Source of the DNA: Atherix ibis
Lineage: Eukaryota; Arthropoda; Insecta; Diptera; Athericidae
Direction: 5' to 3'
Assembly: GCA_958298945.1 (NCBI GenBank)
Contig: OY282606.1
Coordinates: 95,301,696 to 95,365,695 of the forward strand
DNA: 64,000 nucleotides
Numbering within the stretch: position 1 is the first letter of the stretch; each line of letters begins with the position of its first letter. The notes under the pieces were generated by a model. It saw only the letters and a program-made list of their open reading frames with translations. It was not told where the DNA came from and did no database searches. Below, in pieces: positions 24,501 through 38,900 of this stretch. The translations under genes and the position numbers were made by a program.

Positions 24501-26578
24501 GTTGTTAGTGTAAAAATGGCAAAAAGGTAAAGAATTAATTCCGGAGCAGAATATGAATCTGGTATCTTCGGATAAAAGATATTGTTTATAAATATAATTG
24601 TTATCGAAATATTACATTAGACCAAAAAAAATGTAAAAAAAAATATGGAAACAATAAAATATCGTGAACGAAAACCGGGCTACAACAACCTTCAAGAGAT
24701 AAGAAAATGGTAAGATCAGTTTACGTTATCATAAATAACTGAAAAATATATTATGATTGAGATAAATTTAACAAGAGAAAAAGCTGAATGTTGGAGTAAG
24801 TCCTGAAATTTTTTGAATGAACATTTTTTGAACTTTCATTTGCTGAAGAGAAGTTTATAATAACAAAAACATAATGTTTTTCCAAATATAAAAAAAATTA
24901 AACCATATCTTGTCTATATTTACGTTGTATTTATTAGTGGATAAGTTTATCCGACTATTAATAAATTCTTAACGCGCTCAAACACTAGTAAAATTCAATA
25001 GATTTCAAATCAAATAAATTTTGTATCAATAAATATCATTTTAGGCTTATTCTTGTTTAAAAAAAAAAAAATTATCTTACAAATACTTAATGATGAACAT
25101 TCAAGTATTTCAAGTATAAAAACAACTATCTAATAATATGAAGAAAAAAAATGAACAACGAGTTCCTGTCTTATTAATAATTCTAGTAATACACTAATAA
25201 ATTATAAAAGAAAACTTTATTAAAAATTAGTAGAACAAATGCTATTTTAGTAATTTCTAATAAAGTTTTCTTAATATTTCGTATTGGTTTTTTCTATAAA
25301 TTTATAGCATTTCCGTCAAGCCTAATATATAGATTATTTTTTAATAATTTTGTCCTTCATTGTGACACTCAGTGACATCTTGCAATGTCTATTATAAATC
25401 AGATGATTGCGGAAGAAATTTAAATAATTTCTATTTTTTGCAAAATATGGAAACATTGATAAATGGTTTTATTTAATGAGTTGATTGAGATTTTAAATAG
25501 GCGATAATTCATTTTTTAAATTTATGTAAATTTAAAAGCTGTTCAATTTTTTTTTGTTGCTTTTATGGTATAAACCCTAATTTCATCTATAACATAATCT
25601 ATTTATGTTATTATAAATATTTTTTTCATCTTAGAAAAAAATCAATTAAGTTTTTATTCTCGAAAATATCATTATTTCCAAATGCGTTTTAATATTTTGT
25701 AATTGGATTTTTTAATTTTCTAGCCGAATTTAAGAAAATAAATTTTGGATTATTCATTACGTGCATATTCCTCTATTGCATGTATCTTATGGACAAAAAT
25801 ACTAGTAAGTATAAGAAAGTGCAATATTCTACGCTTGGTAACATAAATTATAAAATGTTCATTCCTAACAATTTTTCTTTTATAATATTTTTGAAAGAAA
25901 GAACGTATTTTTAAACGTCTAAAAGAGATAATATTTAGATTAAATTATTACTAATAAAATGCGCAATTCATTTATAAAATTTATTATTCAACCATATTGA
26001 ACTTGTACAATCTTGTTTTCACAAATTGATTTTCAGCTGAAATTATAATTTTCCAAGAAAGATGGTAGTATTTACATTATTAATGCAAAACTAATTGCTA
26101 AGCAAACATCAATCAAGATCTTTCCTTATATTTGCATGCTTATAAAGACATTTCGAAATAGAAAATATCTTTAGCAAATATCAAAACTATTAATGTATCT
26201 GATTGAATACTTATAATATATTACTTTCTATGTACAATATATAATATAATAAAGAAAAGAAAAATGATTATTCGTCCAGATTTTATTACATCTAGATAAA
26301 TACAATATAATTTTCAAAAAGTATTGTTTTTTTTCAATTTTTATGTTACAATCAATATATTTGTCCTCATATTATTTAAAAAAAAATCATCTCACAATTT
26401 AATCTACATTTGTGAATACAAATACTTTAATACATATAGCATAATTTGTTTTCCCATTTATATAGGAATTACTTTTTTGAAATTAACTTTAGTACTATTT
26501 ATAAAATCTAAAAAAAATCATCTTTTTAAATAAAATTAGTGTTTTCAAAATTTATAGCAATTTACGAAGGGGAAAAAA

Positions 26579-27256
26579 TTAAGAATCTGACGTATTGTCA
26601 GAATTAGCAAAGTGATCAGATGTACGGAATATTTCTGGCTTTTTGAGAATTCCATTTTCCAAGTTGCTTCTACATTGATTTTGATCGCGGCTCTTACCAA
26701 AAATTGGCTTAAATATCCCTTTAAGACTATAATCATTCACCCCAAGTTCCTCTTCAGCAATCTCCACAACTCTTTCCAAATTCTCCAAGTTATCATTAAC
26801 TTTATCGACGAACCTTTCCAAATCATCAATTTTCTTACAGAGCTCATTTAAATTATCTTTATTTGCTAGAATTTGGGGAATGTTCACCTTTGTTGCCATA
26901 TCCGCATCGTTTCTAACCTGTGACAAGGTGATAAGGCTTAAAATGATAAACTTTCAACTATACTGAAATCATAAATATACTGTTGCTAATAAGCTCTCAT
27001 ATTCTTCTAATCTCGTTTGCATTTCTTCAACACTAGTCTTTATTGGATTCAGCTAAAAAAACAGTAGAAAAATAATAATCTTAGCTTTTGAGTATAAAAT
27101 ATAAACATGAAAATTGTAGTTAAAGTATGACGCCAATTAACAAAATTCCACATTTGTTTTTATATTAAATTGTTTTTTTTTAAATAAGTAAACCTCTTTT
27201 GAAATGTCTGCTTTCCGAAAGAAGTTTGCAAAATCCTTGCCCAGTTCTTCTGCCAT
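26579..27256 (-). CDS. Blos4: BLOC-1 subunit 4 (cappuccino homologue)
   Basis: Three exons, 27194-27256, 26981-27052 and 26579-26917, all phase 0, give 157 residues. The start MAEELGKDFANFF is the first ATG before an acceptable GTTTAC donor. BLOC-1 is an octameric cytosolic complex of rod-like subunits that works in biogenesis of lysosome-related organelles such as pigment granules. The protein is mostly helical, with a heptad-rich central part (VNDNLENLERVVEIAEEEL, about residues 80-105). The C-terminus has F.KPIFGKS and IFRTSDHF, matching in order the SLFSK and LFRTEDYF that I recall at the end of human BLOC1S4. It is shorter than the human protein (about 217) because the N-terminal extension is absent. 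The start codon lies about 700 nt from the divergently transcribed SLC35C2-like gene. Assignment rests on C-terminal motifs, helix pattern and size. Confidence 0.85.
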
Positions 27257-27962
27257 TTCTATAAAAATACTTAAAATAATTTATAATAAAAAGTGTATTT
27301 GGGATCACATTCTTATTTCGAATATTGCCAATCAAATTAATAATCGTCGCTTTATAAATGTCAACAGTAACTGACATTTGCTCATTCCAGTGTGAATATT
27401 TTTCTTTGGTTGGTAAACATTTATAGAAATAATATGGCTAATATATATTTACTAAAGATTAGTTTCGTAAAAAAAATTTTATTTCATATATTTTCAGTGT
27501 GTAATTGTTATTGTTTATAAATCGAAACTTTATAAAAGTAGTATCGAAAATTGAGATGAGTTGACTTAAGTGTTGACAAAACCATTTCAGCCACTGAACT
27601 GTAATTATTAAAAAAAGAAAGAAAGAAAAGCGAGACCTCAGCTGATCGAAAATGAAAAGAAAACAAATGTCAACGTCAGCCGGATTGGATTGAGTGTGTG
27701 CTGTTTAGAACTGAGTAGTGGCATGCGTATGTAATGCAAACTTTTGGCAAAAATTTCCACAATATTCCTATAGAATTAAGAAGTTAATGTTTTGTAGATT
27801 TCTAAACATATGGAATAAGAAAATTCGGATGAAAATACAGTGTTTGTGCAGATAGATAGATAGTGCTACAAATAATCATGTAAGTAATAGATAATAGGAT
27901 GGACGTAAATATGCGCGGTAACCAATTTAAATAAATTTACTTTTTTCATCAAATAAAGAGTA
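27257..27962. promoter_or_regulatory. Divergent promoter region, BLOC1S4 / SLC35C2-like
   Basis: 706 nt separate two divergent start codons. The centre is less A+T-rich, with CTCAGCTGATCG at about 27637 and AACAAATGTCAACGTCAGCC at about 27663. A TGACATTTG lies at 27372, close to the BLOC1S4 start. No TATA box in a convincing position is visible, so a TATA-less shared promoter is likely. Confidence 0.5.
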
Positions 27963-29871
27963 ATGACTGCACCAAAATATGAGCGTCTTTGTACAAATCG
28001 TGACCAAGTGCCCGCCAACAATGAGGAAGAAATCGAACTGGATGTTGATCAAGTGAAAATTGAAGAAGCAACACCACGAAGACCATCCAAATCTAAGATA
28101 ATGCATATGGCGATTGGTTCACTAGGACTCATCCTTCTGTATCTATCACTTTCCATATGTCTCACATTTTATCAAGGATGGTTACTAAAAGTAAGATACT
28201 GAGTATCATATAGTAAATTTTGTAATATTGTTTAGTGAAAATTTGAGTTGAAATTAATATTTAACAATTGTTCATAGTACACCGCTCTTTTGTAAACATT
28301 TCTTATAAGATTTATTTATTCTTCCCAACGTTTAAAGGGTTTATAATAATGAAAAAATTCAAATTTCTTATTAAATATAATATTTATATATAAATTAGAA
28401 TTAAAAAGAAGTACTTTTTTAAGGTCAAAAGGTTAAAGTAGGAGGCTTAATTTCTCTTAGGCATTTAAGATTTGTAAAAATATTATACATTCCCATAATT
28501 GTTGATCTAAAAAAATACTTTTGTCCTCATAATATCATAAATAAAACTTTAGTTACATTAATAAAGAAATCGTATTGAATTTCATATTTCAGCATGTTCG
28601 TTTTCCTCTCACAATAGTTTTGTATCATCTAATAATAAAATTATTCATGTCGACGATTGTTCGATTAATATACAGAATGTCTACCGGTAGATCAAGAATA
28701 CTATTAGATTGGAGAACGGCAGTACAAAAAATGGCGCTAACTGGTATTGCAAGTGGTATTGACATAGGATTTTCGAACTGGGGTCTTGAATTGGTCAAAA
28801 TATCCCTTTACACGATGACAAAATCAACAACCATTATATTTATACTATTTTTTGCAATCGTGCTAGGATTAGAAAAAAAGGTAAGCTTTTACAAAGAAAA
28901 ATCAATTATTATTAAATAGCATTTTAATATGAAAATTCTTTTTATATTTAGAGCTGGTCTCTGGTTCTAATAGTTGTTATGATATCGGCTGGGCTTTTTA
29001 TGTTTACTTACAAAACAACAAATTTTGATGTTATTGGATTTATTTTCGTACTGTTTGCATCTTTTACAAGTGGTATCCGATGGAGTTTTGCACAATTGAT
29101 TATGCAAAAATCTAAGCTTGGCTTACACAATCCTATAGATATGATATTCCATATGCAACCATGGATGATTTTATCTATATTGCCGTTTAGTATGGGCTTT
29201 GAAGGTAACGGGCTTCACTTAATTCCATTGAATTAATTTAATGAATTTTCTCAATTTAATTTGCTAGGACGACGTATATGGGATGCACTGGCAACTATCG
29301 GCGATATAAATTCCGAAGAGATAATTTTTATTATAATAAAAATAACAACTGGAGCAGTCATTGCATTTGTCATGGAAGCTAGCGAATTTCTCGTGTTATC
29401 ATATACATCAAGTTTGACATTATCAATTGCTGGAATTTTCAAAGTAACACGTTTAATATTAATAATAATTAGAGCAAGAATTTTAATTTAATATGATGAT
29501 TCTTTATGTTTAAGGATATATGCCAAGTTGTTTTGGCTGTTGAAGTAAATCGCGAACAACTCAGTTTAGTAAATATTTCGGGTTTAATTTTATGCCTTGG
29601 TGGCATATGCGGACATATTATTCATAAATATTCAACACTGAATATCGTAAAAACAGACGAAAACGATGATTTTAATGGTGATACTGAGGCAATATCGAAT
29701 GAAGTACAAACAACCGTCAAATTTCGTAAGAACGCTGGACAAAGTGTTCCACTATTAGATGCTACCGATTTAATTAATTCTGATTCCGAGGATTCACAAA
29801 ATGGTGATAATCCAAATTCGTCAGAAGTTCTCTTCGATGTTTTAAAACGAAGAGATACAACTAGAAGATAG
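27963..29871 (+). CDS. SLC35C2: SLC35C2-type nucleotide-sugar/triose-phosphate transporter family protein
   Basis: Five exons, 27963-28190, 28593-28880, 28952-29204, 29268-29443 and 29515-29871, with consistent phases, encode 433 residues. The ATG at 27963 opens an acidic cytosolic N-terminus; the first hydrophobic segment (about residues 46-72) leads into the TPT/EamA fold with about ten membrane segments. Family landmarks are TFYQGWLLK after the first segment, ALTGIASGIDIGFSNWGLEL, SLYTMTKSTTIIFILFFA, FASFTSGIRWSFAQLIMQK, and the last segment with LVNISGLILCLGGICGHIIH. Human SLC35C2 is a Golgi/ERGIC protein linked to GDP-fucose supply and Notch fucosylation; its transported substrate is not firmly settled. 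The long hydrophilic C-terminus is poorly conserved. It is divergent from BLOC1S4 and convergent with Jarid2. Confidence 0.92.
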
Positions 29872-32800
29872 TTTCAATATTTTTACATAAACAAAATTTA
29901 GGTTTTTTTTTTGTTTTTTGAAGAAATTTTATAGCACGTCTTTTTTCACATATTTCTGTACTCACAAAAAAATAACAAGTCTGTGATTATGAAAAGACAA
30001 AAACAAATCATTTCTAAAAAAAAAGTTTATTACACAGGCACTCATTTTTTATTATTATCAACAAAATTAGGAAAAGAGTATAATAGAAATTCATGCGTGC
30101 CATGAGTGATTCCAAAATTATTTTATTATATTAAAAAAATATATATATATATAACAATGTTTTTCAAATTTCCTAAAAGACTGTGAATTCGAAATATTAA
30201 TAGTAATTAAAATTGAGCATTTAACTTTTTGATGGATTTATTTTTTGGCACATCTATTGAGAATTTTCGATTAATAATGTATGTTAATTTTTTCGAAAGC
30301 AGGGATTTTGTTTTTAAAAAAAAGTTAACTAACCAGTGAATATAAACAGGTGATTTTTTATATAGTACACTATATCCTTTGATTATGGTTAAAACTACAT
30401 TTTATATTCTTATATAATAAAAAGGTACATATATAATTAAGATGTATATTGTAAATTTTTATGAACTGTTAAGTAAACTATTTGTAAATCGTATTACTAT
30501 AAAATTCAATTAAGAAACGAAATATAATAGAAATGATAATAAAATAAAATAAATCCTACATTTTTAAATAATTTTCACAAAAAAAAAAATTAGTTGACGA
30601 TTACATATCCAATTATTCTATTTTATGGTTTATTTGCCAAATGATCTTATCATTTAACTGATATTTATTGTCCTAACAAAGACATTACAACATCGATTAA
30701 ATGCTAAAGTTTAACATCTATTTGGAACGTTTTTAATTTTGAAATTATTAATTTTTAAAAAAATGTGATGCCTAAATACATCACATCTATAAAGGCACAC
30801 TAACTGAAAAGTGATAAATACATATATATTTTTTAAATTTATTAGATGATAATTTTAATTACGTTATATAATTTAAATTTTATGTTTAAGTATACAATAC
30901 TATGAATATAATTCATTAGATATAGTAATACCAGGATAAACGGGTAATATTTTATATTTTATTTGAAATTAATTTATTTCTCACGATATTTTTTTTCCTA
31001 TTTAAAACTGATAAAGTCACACAAGAATTTAGAATTAAATAAATATTATTGACAAAAAAATATCTTCACGTTTGCTCAATATTAAAATATAGTTCAGGTG
31101 CTATTTAACGTATCTAAAACTATATTAGAATTGATGAATGCCAATAATCAGTTTTAAGGGACCTAATCGTTTTCTCTTTAAATATTAAGCTTGATAAAAG
31201 CTATAATTTATAATAGCATTAACTTTATAAGAACGTCTTTATTGCACTTATGTATATTAAATAAAAATAAATTATTCACTAATAATTTTTTTGTTATCTT
31301 TCCTTAGTAGTACTTTCAAATTTTTTAAATTATATATTCTATGCTGTCCAAATATACTTACTTTGTGGTTATTCATTTGGAGGACAATTTGAATTGATAT
31401 TTATAAGAAAAGTTGAATATAATTTGTACATTGTTATTTTTCTGACATAAGTTTAAATATGTATGCATTTAATTTTAAGAAAACTATATAGTATCTGCTA
31501 AAAGTAACCTTTTTACTTAATTATTTATTATAATATTTTTTTCTTAATCCATGCATGATTTTGAATTAAATCAATTACAAAATGTAATCGCAACTAGTTA
31601 TTTTAAAGGTTAACTGCAATTTTATTTTGTTTTTGAGTAGAATTCCATAAAATTATTTCAAAAAATTACTTTTAATAATGTCTATATATTATTATGAAAC
31701 TAGAAAACGTGCTTTGTGTATAATGAGATAAAAATTAGTTATGTATTTTATGTATAAATAAATAAAATAAAAACAAACACTTTTGGTTTAATTTATGCAT
31801 AAATCGATTTTAAATTGATAAATACCACTGATACTGCATCGATATCAATGGCATTCCATACATACCTTCTAAATTGAATCCCAGTACTAACTACAACATT
31901 GTTGGCGATCCTTTAATATTGAACATTCATAACTGAAAATTTACCCAAATAATAAATCAGATAAAATTTTTATATGAAATTATATGTAATAACAAAAATT
32001 AATAATAAATAGTAATAATTACAATATTCTAATTTTATTCACATTTCGAACATACACTAAGAGGAAAATTCTACATATATATATATATATATTTGTTATT
32101 AAACTCATATTTATATATCGACTATTTACTAATGCTATCCATACAACTTCAGAACAAAACATGTTGGTTTTTTTTTATTAAAAATATACAAATTTTGTTT
32201 GTTTGATAATAAAATTTCAAATGCAAAGCTATATGAGATGATTAATTAAATGAAATATTTATATTTTGCTTATAAATTTATTAATTGCATATACGTACAC
32301 ATCTCACTTAGAAATATGACAATTTGTGATAAAATTATTAAAATTTCAAATTACTTCAACAATTATGCGCTTTTGTATTATTCTCGTTTCTTTTTTTATC
32401 TCATAGATAAAACCATAAAGAAAAAATATAAGCTAACTAATATAGTCTTAAAACTTAAATAATTGGAAAATAATAGACAAACTTTATAATCATTATATTT
32501 ACAATAATGTAGCTTTAAAACAGTTATTGCATAAATCATTTTTTGTTTTTTGTTGTTGTTTGTGTGTTATGTACTAAATAAATGTGTACGTTTGTATTCG
32601 TATTTATCTTAACAATATATATATGTATTGATCATATTAAGTGACTTTTTTTTCTCTTTATATAAATCTGTTATTTTTTCTTATATGTACTGCGATTAAA
32701 TTTCTACATTATTATATTTTCTATTTAATAACTTATAATAAATAGGTAATTATATAATTTCTATAAATTGTATACATACGTGATTTTTATTAAATATCAC

Positions 32801-32988
32801 GTTATAAATTATACTGTTTACATATGCATTTACATAGCTACTAATAATACACATGAATACATCTATGTATACATATGTATGTATATAAAAGAAATTTTAT
32901 TTACAATGTTATGACAAAGTTAAAGAAGCGTATATATTTTATAATATAAATATTGATTTTTTTAAAATTATTTCTAAAACTATTGATT
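29872..32988. other. Intergenic region between convergent genes
   Basis: A+T-rich sequence holding the 3' UTRs of the SLC35C2-like gene and Jarid2. (AT)n tracts lie at about 30139-30152 and 32071-32092. A minus-strand AATAAA for Jarid2 is at 32896-32901, about 90 nt past its stop. No further gene is visible. Confidence 0.6.
32071..32092. repeat. (AT)n microsatellite
   Basis: Alternating AT/TA run in the 3' flank between the SLC35C2-like gene and Jarid2. Confidence 0.85.
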
Positions 32989-35900
32989 TTAATATTTTTG
33001 TTGGCTTTTTCTGCCACTACCACTACTACCAGATTTCTTTTTATTCTGTTGCGATAATCGTTCATTGAGTTTTTTTAATAAATTTTCAATATCCTCTATA
33101 TTATATGCAAATATTAATTTGCATTGTTTTGGTTGCACATTACCACTATTTATATTTTTAAGGGCATGTTGTAAACAGTAAATGTTTCCATCCTCAGTTT
33201 TCACCATCGATATGTACAAATTAGCTCTACATAAATCGCATTCATTCTCTTCAGTAGCAGCCAGTCTCTGTCTTGATTTAGCCGCACTTTGTGGAATTTT
33301 TTCTGTTGTTGTAACACCAGCAGCCTAACAAAAATTTCAAATACAATTTTTAATATGCAAACAGAATATAATAGTTTTAATGAATTTACTTTCAATTGTT
33401 GCCTGGCTGCTATTTCTTTATCATATACCTCAGTAATCATTGGTAAAATTTGCATTAAGATATCAATACACACTCGTTGATCGGATGCTATTGCAAAAAG
33501 TAGTTGTTCTAATGAAAACATTGCTGGTTCGCAACTATCATGAATGTCCTAAGAATTAAATTTAATTTGTCATTAGACTTCATAAAATAAGATATACTAA
33601 ATTACCTTAAAATCATCTTTTGCTGAATCTAACCATGAACTTGTTGCAAAATATACACTTTCGGATACAACGTAACCAGTTGCAACACTCGATGTGTAGG
33701 CGCGGGGAAATATAACAACAAATTCACCAGGATTTTGAACGGTGCGACAAAGTGAAACCCCTCGATCCGTAAGTATATGCGGTGGGACCATAGCGGTATC
33801 ACAAGGTAACCAAATCGTTTTGTTCTGGCAATGTGTTGGTATTAGAGAGGTAAGTGTTGTGCGGAAGGTTGCACTCTGCTCATCTGGTATACCATACCAA
33901 ACTTTACTGGCACCAGTATGAAGGTATTCAATCCAGGATAGGCCGTGTGGATCGCGATACCAACAGCAAGCGCTAAACAGCATTCCGACATGCAACGTCG
34001 CCACCGTTACACCCATTACTGGTCCCAAAGATCGCAACACTGATCCTGTATTATTTGTTAGCACCTTAAGATTCCAGGGATGTTTAGCGCATGGCTGACC
34101 TTTCGTTTTAGGACCAGGCATTGGAAAACCATAGCCCCAACCGCTAGAATCGATCGAACCGGAATGCACGCAAACATGGTTGTCCCGCACCGATACATGA
34201 CGCCAAAACTCGGTTTCAACATCATTAACTGTGGGTTCTGTATTTTTAAACCACATTGCCATCGTATTCCGAGCTATTCGGTAAAATGCGTTAAGCGGCA
34301 TATTTCGCCCTTTCACAATACATTCCATTGACACACCATCCAATTCATCTTCAGAGTCTTCATCATCATCAGTAGATACGTCCTCTTCTTCATTGCTAAC
34401 ACTTTCGGGATTTACACATCGATCAGCATTTTTCTTGGCGCGCGTCTCTCTTTTGTTCCAATCAGCTTCCACATCATCGAATAATTTCTGCCTTTCAGCG
34501 GGCGACAATGTATCATATGGCAACAAATATTTACAGTAAATATCATCAAGTTTTGTAACACGATCCTGTGCTAATTTGGGAATGCACATTTCCTCCGCTA
34601 CCCGAGCCCATTTCTTTTTCTCAATTACTTCCTTCAGCCCACCCAGTTCTTGTACTGTATGATATAAGCGCGGTAAATCCACCTCCATGCCTCCAATCCA
34701 AGGCGGATGAGTCATTGCTATATTCTGTGTTGTCAGATATTTTCTGATTGCACTTAACTCTCTGGCATTGGGGCCCCATCGATGTAACATTTTATGCACG
34801 TACTGGTTATACGCAGTGAATCTCATGTCATCTGATATTCGGCATTCTGGCTTAAAACTTTCTGGTGGTATTATTTTGCAAATACCAAAGCGTGCTGCTA
34901 TCGGTGTGATTCGTTCAATGAATTCGATCGGATCCTGAAACTCTTTCTCTGTTGGTTTGAAAATAGGAGCTTCTACCATTTGGGTGGGATCGTCACGATG
35001 TGGAAATGCTGTATTGTTGACCATTTTTATGGGTATATCATCTTTGACTTTCTTTTGTATGGATGGTGGTGGTGCATTTCTAGATTTTGTCGAACCAGAA
35101 AACAGTGACGAGTTCGAATTTACTCTCTGTAAGCCCGATCCACAAGGATTTTGTGTATCACCATTCGATTTAAAACGAGGTTGTACAGTGCCAATCGGTA
35201 CACTTTTAGATCCACACGCCGATGAACTAGTCGATTCTTTATTCGTGGATGATAGGAGATTCTTAACTATTTCATGTACGTTCATTGAGTCAGGCATGGG
35301 TGTGCTGTTCGCCCCCATTTGTGCCTTTGTTACCAATGTTGCATGCATAACCACTTTCTGATTCGGACCTTCCGGACCTTCCCGACCCAATTTCACAGCA
35401 ACACCTTGAATTAAATCACTTGACTTCCCACTTATGTTTGCACCCGCGGTAGCGCCTTGTAATGGTATGTAAAATGTGTGACCTTCTGAATCAGAATCAC
35501 ATAACGTAGCTGGTTGTTCATTAGCTATTTGTTTTTCGATAGAATTGCGTTTTCCTGAAAATTTCTCAGATCCGTCAAGGCTGACCTTAATCGACTTTGT
35601 GTTCTCTTCGGGACTAAGAGTTACTGAAATGCTGTTCGTTTGGGGTTCCTTTGTCGGTGTTTTTTCGGATTTTATTGGTTTTTCGCTCTGCGAATTCTCT
35701 TCTGTATTCGATTCTCGACGACTATGTCGACGAAAGGGTTTTGTTACTGGCGGTAATACATCATCTTCCTTATCAAACGAATAAACACTTGTTTCGTTTT
35801 CCGGCGAGAACGCTGCAAAACTACTTGTTTGCGGCTTTTTCTTTAGTGTTTGTGACAATTTCGTACTATAAACTGGTTGCCGCTTTTGTCCTTTTGGTGT

Positions 35901-38900
35901 TACAGGCTTTTGAACTGTGGTAGTGTTACGGTGTGCTTTCTGGTGTTTTGGTGATGATGTTGCTGTAGAAGATGTCGATGGTTTTGGAGATTTAACTACT
36001 TCTCTAGTTAATTTTGAAACAGACGCAATTGTTTTGGTCGATTCAGTTTTATTTATCTCCTTCTCTATTTTGATTGTTTTTTCAACAGTTTTTTGTTTAT
36101 TAGTAATTGATTTTTGTTCATCTTCCAGGATCTTTAAATCAGTATTCTGCATTTGTGGAGGCTTAAGATCTTCTTTGATTACAACTGGTGTTGCCTTTAA
36201 AGAGGGTCCTTTACTGGACCAAACACTTTCGGACTTTATAAGATCTTTTGATGTTTTAGAAGGTGTTGATGTCGATGCTGAATCCCTCTCATCGCGCATT
36301 GGTGTTGGCGAAGAAGTGAACACAGTAGGTTTTGGTGGATCTTCAAAACAATCATCTAAATCGTCTTGAATCTCATCCGGATTTGAAGCGCATTCTATCA
36401 ACCACTTTTGAATTTGTTCATGTGTCATATTAACTTTAGCTTTTCTTCGCTCTTTGCTAGATAATTGTTCACCCAAGTAAGCCTCTGTGGGTACTACTGG
36501 TCCCAAAACTGGTCTATGAATTGAACCGCACTTCCCCAATGTACATTTTGTGTTATCTGGCCCAGAGCTTTGTGCTAAGCTCACACTAGCAATACCGAAT
36601 ATTTTACCGGATTCCTCTTTACTCGGCATTAAGTTGGCCGATAAAAAATTATCGGCCTCATACTTTTTGGAATTTGATGTTGACACATTAGGCGAATTAC
36701 TATTTGCATTTGAAATATCTAATTTCGGACAATAGGAAGCCGGCGCTAGTGTTTTTGTTGCAGATGGAGATAAAGCTACAGGTTCAACCGGAATTTTCCT
36801 CTCTAGTGTTCTATCAAATTTTGGCGTAAGAAATGTTGGATTTACTTTTGGACTTGGAAATCTTTCTAGATGAAGAAATGTTGGTGAGGTAGTTTGTGGC
36901 GAAGCAGGCGTATTAATAATACGATTCGGTTGTTTAATCTGATTTGGACTACGTTCTCTTTTAGGAACGAATGAGCTCATTTTTTCCTCTGAAATAGGTT
37001 TTACAAGTTCGGCAATACTTGTTGTTGCAGCAAGTAAAGGCTTTTCTTCAATCGAAGACTTCAAAGCTACTTGTGATACAATATCTTTGTTGGTCTTACA
37101 TTTAGCTTGTGTTTTGGGCGCTTTCTTTTGTACAGGATCATTTGGCTTCACCAATTTCGTTGCAAGCGGTTCATCATCTGAATCGCTAAAACTTTTCTCT
37201 AACTTTTCTTTTGAGTTTCGTTCAGCAACTTTAGCACTCGCAAGCTTTTGAGGATCCGTTCCGCTTTTTTCATTTTCATTTCCCTTTTTTTCCAATTTAC
37301 CAACAGATTCAAATCTTTGTTCTTTTATTGTTTTCTTCTCTTCTATTTCAAATTTTTGTTTTCGCCGATTGACTTTCCCTTTTGTTTTCAAGTTTCCAGC
37401 GTTCTGTTTTACTTCGTTTTCCATTTGTTGAGCTTTTTTTACATTTGGAAGCTCTGGAAAACTATCTATTGAAAAATCATCTTCATCAAATTCATCCAAA
37501 TTCAATTTTTGACCAATTAATTCCATATAAATAGTAGCAGCTTCTTTAGTTTTACGCATTGGCCGTCCAGTTTTTGTTTCATTTTCACTGAAGTCAGTTT
37601 GAGATACCTGCGAATGATCCGTTTCTGTCATTTTTTTCCCTGATTTCCGTTTTGGAATAATGTTGCCGGTGGAATCTTCTTCATCAGATTCTCCAGCGTT
37701 TTTCGTTTTATTTCTTTTTATCGCGGTTCGTTTTGGCTCTTTCTTTTCAGATGTCTTTGAACTTATATCCGACTTCCGACTAAGTGATTCCGCCTGTTGC
37801 TCTGTACCTTTGTTACGTGATCTACGTCCTACTGTCTTATTTTGGGTACTCATATTCGACAATGGAGTTTTAACAGAACGTTTTGTCTCATCATATGGCG
37901 TTGGAGAGGGCAATATCTTATCAGTGTTATATTCTTTAATAGGCTTATCTTTTTTTAGTGGACCTCTTTTCTTCTTTGTCAATTTTATAGATTTTGCCAA
38001 AGGCTGCTCGTCATCCGAAGAAAAATCAATTTTCTCTTCAGTTTTTGTTGTTTTATTTTGCTCATTCTCGGAATCTTTTTCTTCTGGTTCTCTAACAGGA
38101 ACTTTGACGGGTTCAAAAAATGCTCTTTGTCTGGTCATCCGTCCCACTGGTTCTGGACTTTTTTCCTTTTTTCTTGATTTTCCCTTAGATTTTAATTCTA
38201 CATCAACGTTATTTCCCTCACATTTTTGTAATGTTGTTTTCGAATTCGTATTTTTGCTGGAATCTAGAATTTGTTCTGACGCATTTGATGATTTACTTAT
38301 TTCTTTTTCTTTCTTTTCAGTTTCATCAGCTACCTTATTAGGTAATCTCCTTTTATTTTTTGCTGCTGATATTTTAACATCCTTTTTATTATTTGTTAAA
38401 GATTCTTCGTATTTTTCTGCTAAGTTATTTTCCTCCAACTCGATACTTCTAACTGAAGGAACTTCTTCATGTTCGGAGTCAATTTTGGGACGGCTTCTCA
38501 ACGATCTTCTGTTCGCATCTTCTTTTTTTGCACCTTTCTCCTTCATTTTTGTATCATAATCGATATTTTTTAATTTACGATTTCCTTCCACTGTTTGATC
38601 AGCAGTTTTGCGTACCGCAAATGTAATTATTTCTGGTTTGTCCTCTTTTTTATTCGATGAATCCGCACGATCTTTTTCTACCTTTTTACTTGTTGTCGGT
38701 AATGGTTTTGCGCAATCATTGTCTGTATTATTTTTATTAGCACTTGAAGTTTCTTGTTTATTAGAATTTTTATTAGTGTTCAAAAAATCTAAATGCGACG
38801 GTAATACAGAAGTTCCACGATAGCAGAGAAATGTAAGAAAATCTTCTGTTCTTGGCCTTCTGTTAGCGATTACATCTGAAGGACCCTCTTTAATAGGTGT

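Larger units (their letters stand above)
19783..26578. other. Long A+T-rich intergenic region and elongase 3' UTR
   Basis: After the elongase stop come AAT/AAC-type repeats and an AATAAA at 19869-19874. The remaining 6.5 kb is extremely A+T-rich with homopolymer runs and chance reading frames. Two structures stand out: a less A+T-rich block at 20330-20760 and a MITE-like element at 21357-21537. The elongase and BLOC1S4 genes converge on this region, so part of it is probably long 3' UTR. I see no further gene. Confidence 0.55.

Noticed and set aside
31834..31848. GCATCGATATC, resembling the DRE promoter element
   Set aside because: It lacks the full TATCGATA and lies between two convergent genes, away from any start.
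34957..36369. Several 79-150 codon plus-strand frames
   Set aside because: All are antisense to Jarid2 with no family features.
37660..38559. 299-codon open frame on the plus strand
   Set aside because: It lies entirely antisense to the Jarid2 coding exon and its composition (Ser/Phe/Leu-rich) is what the reverse of Lys/Glu/Ser-rich codons gives.
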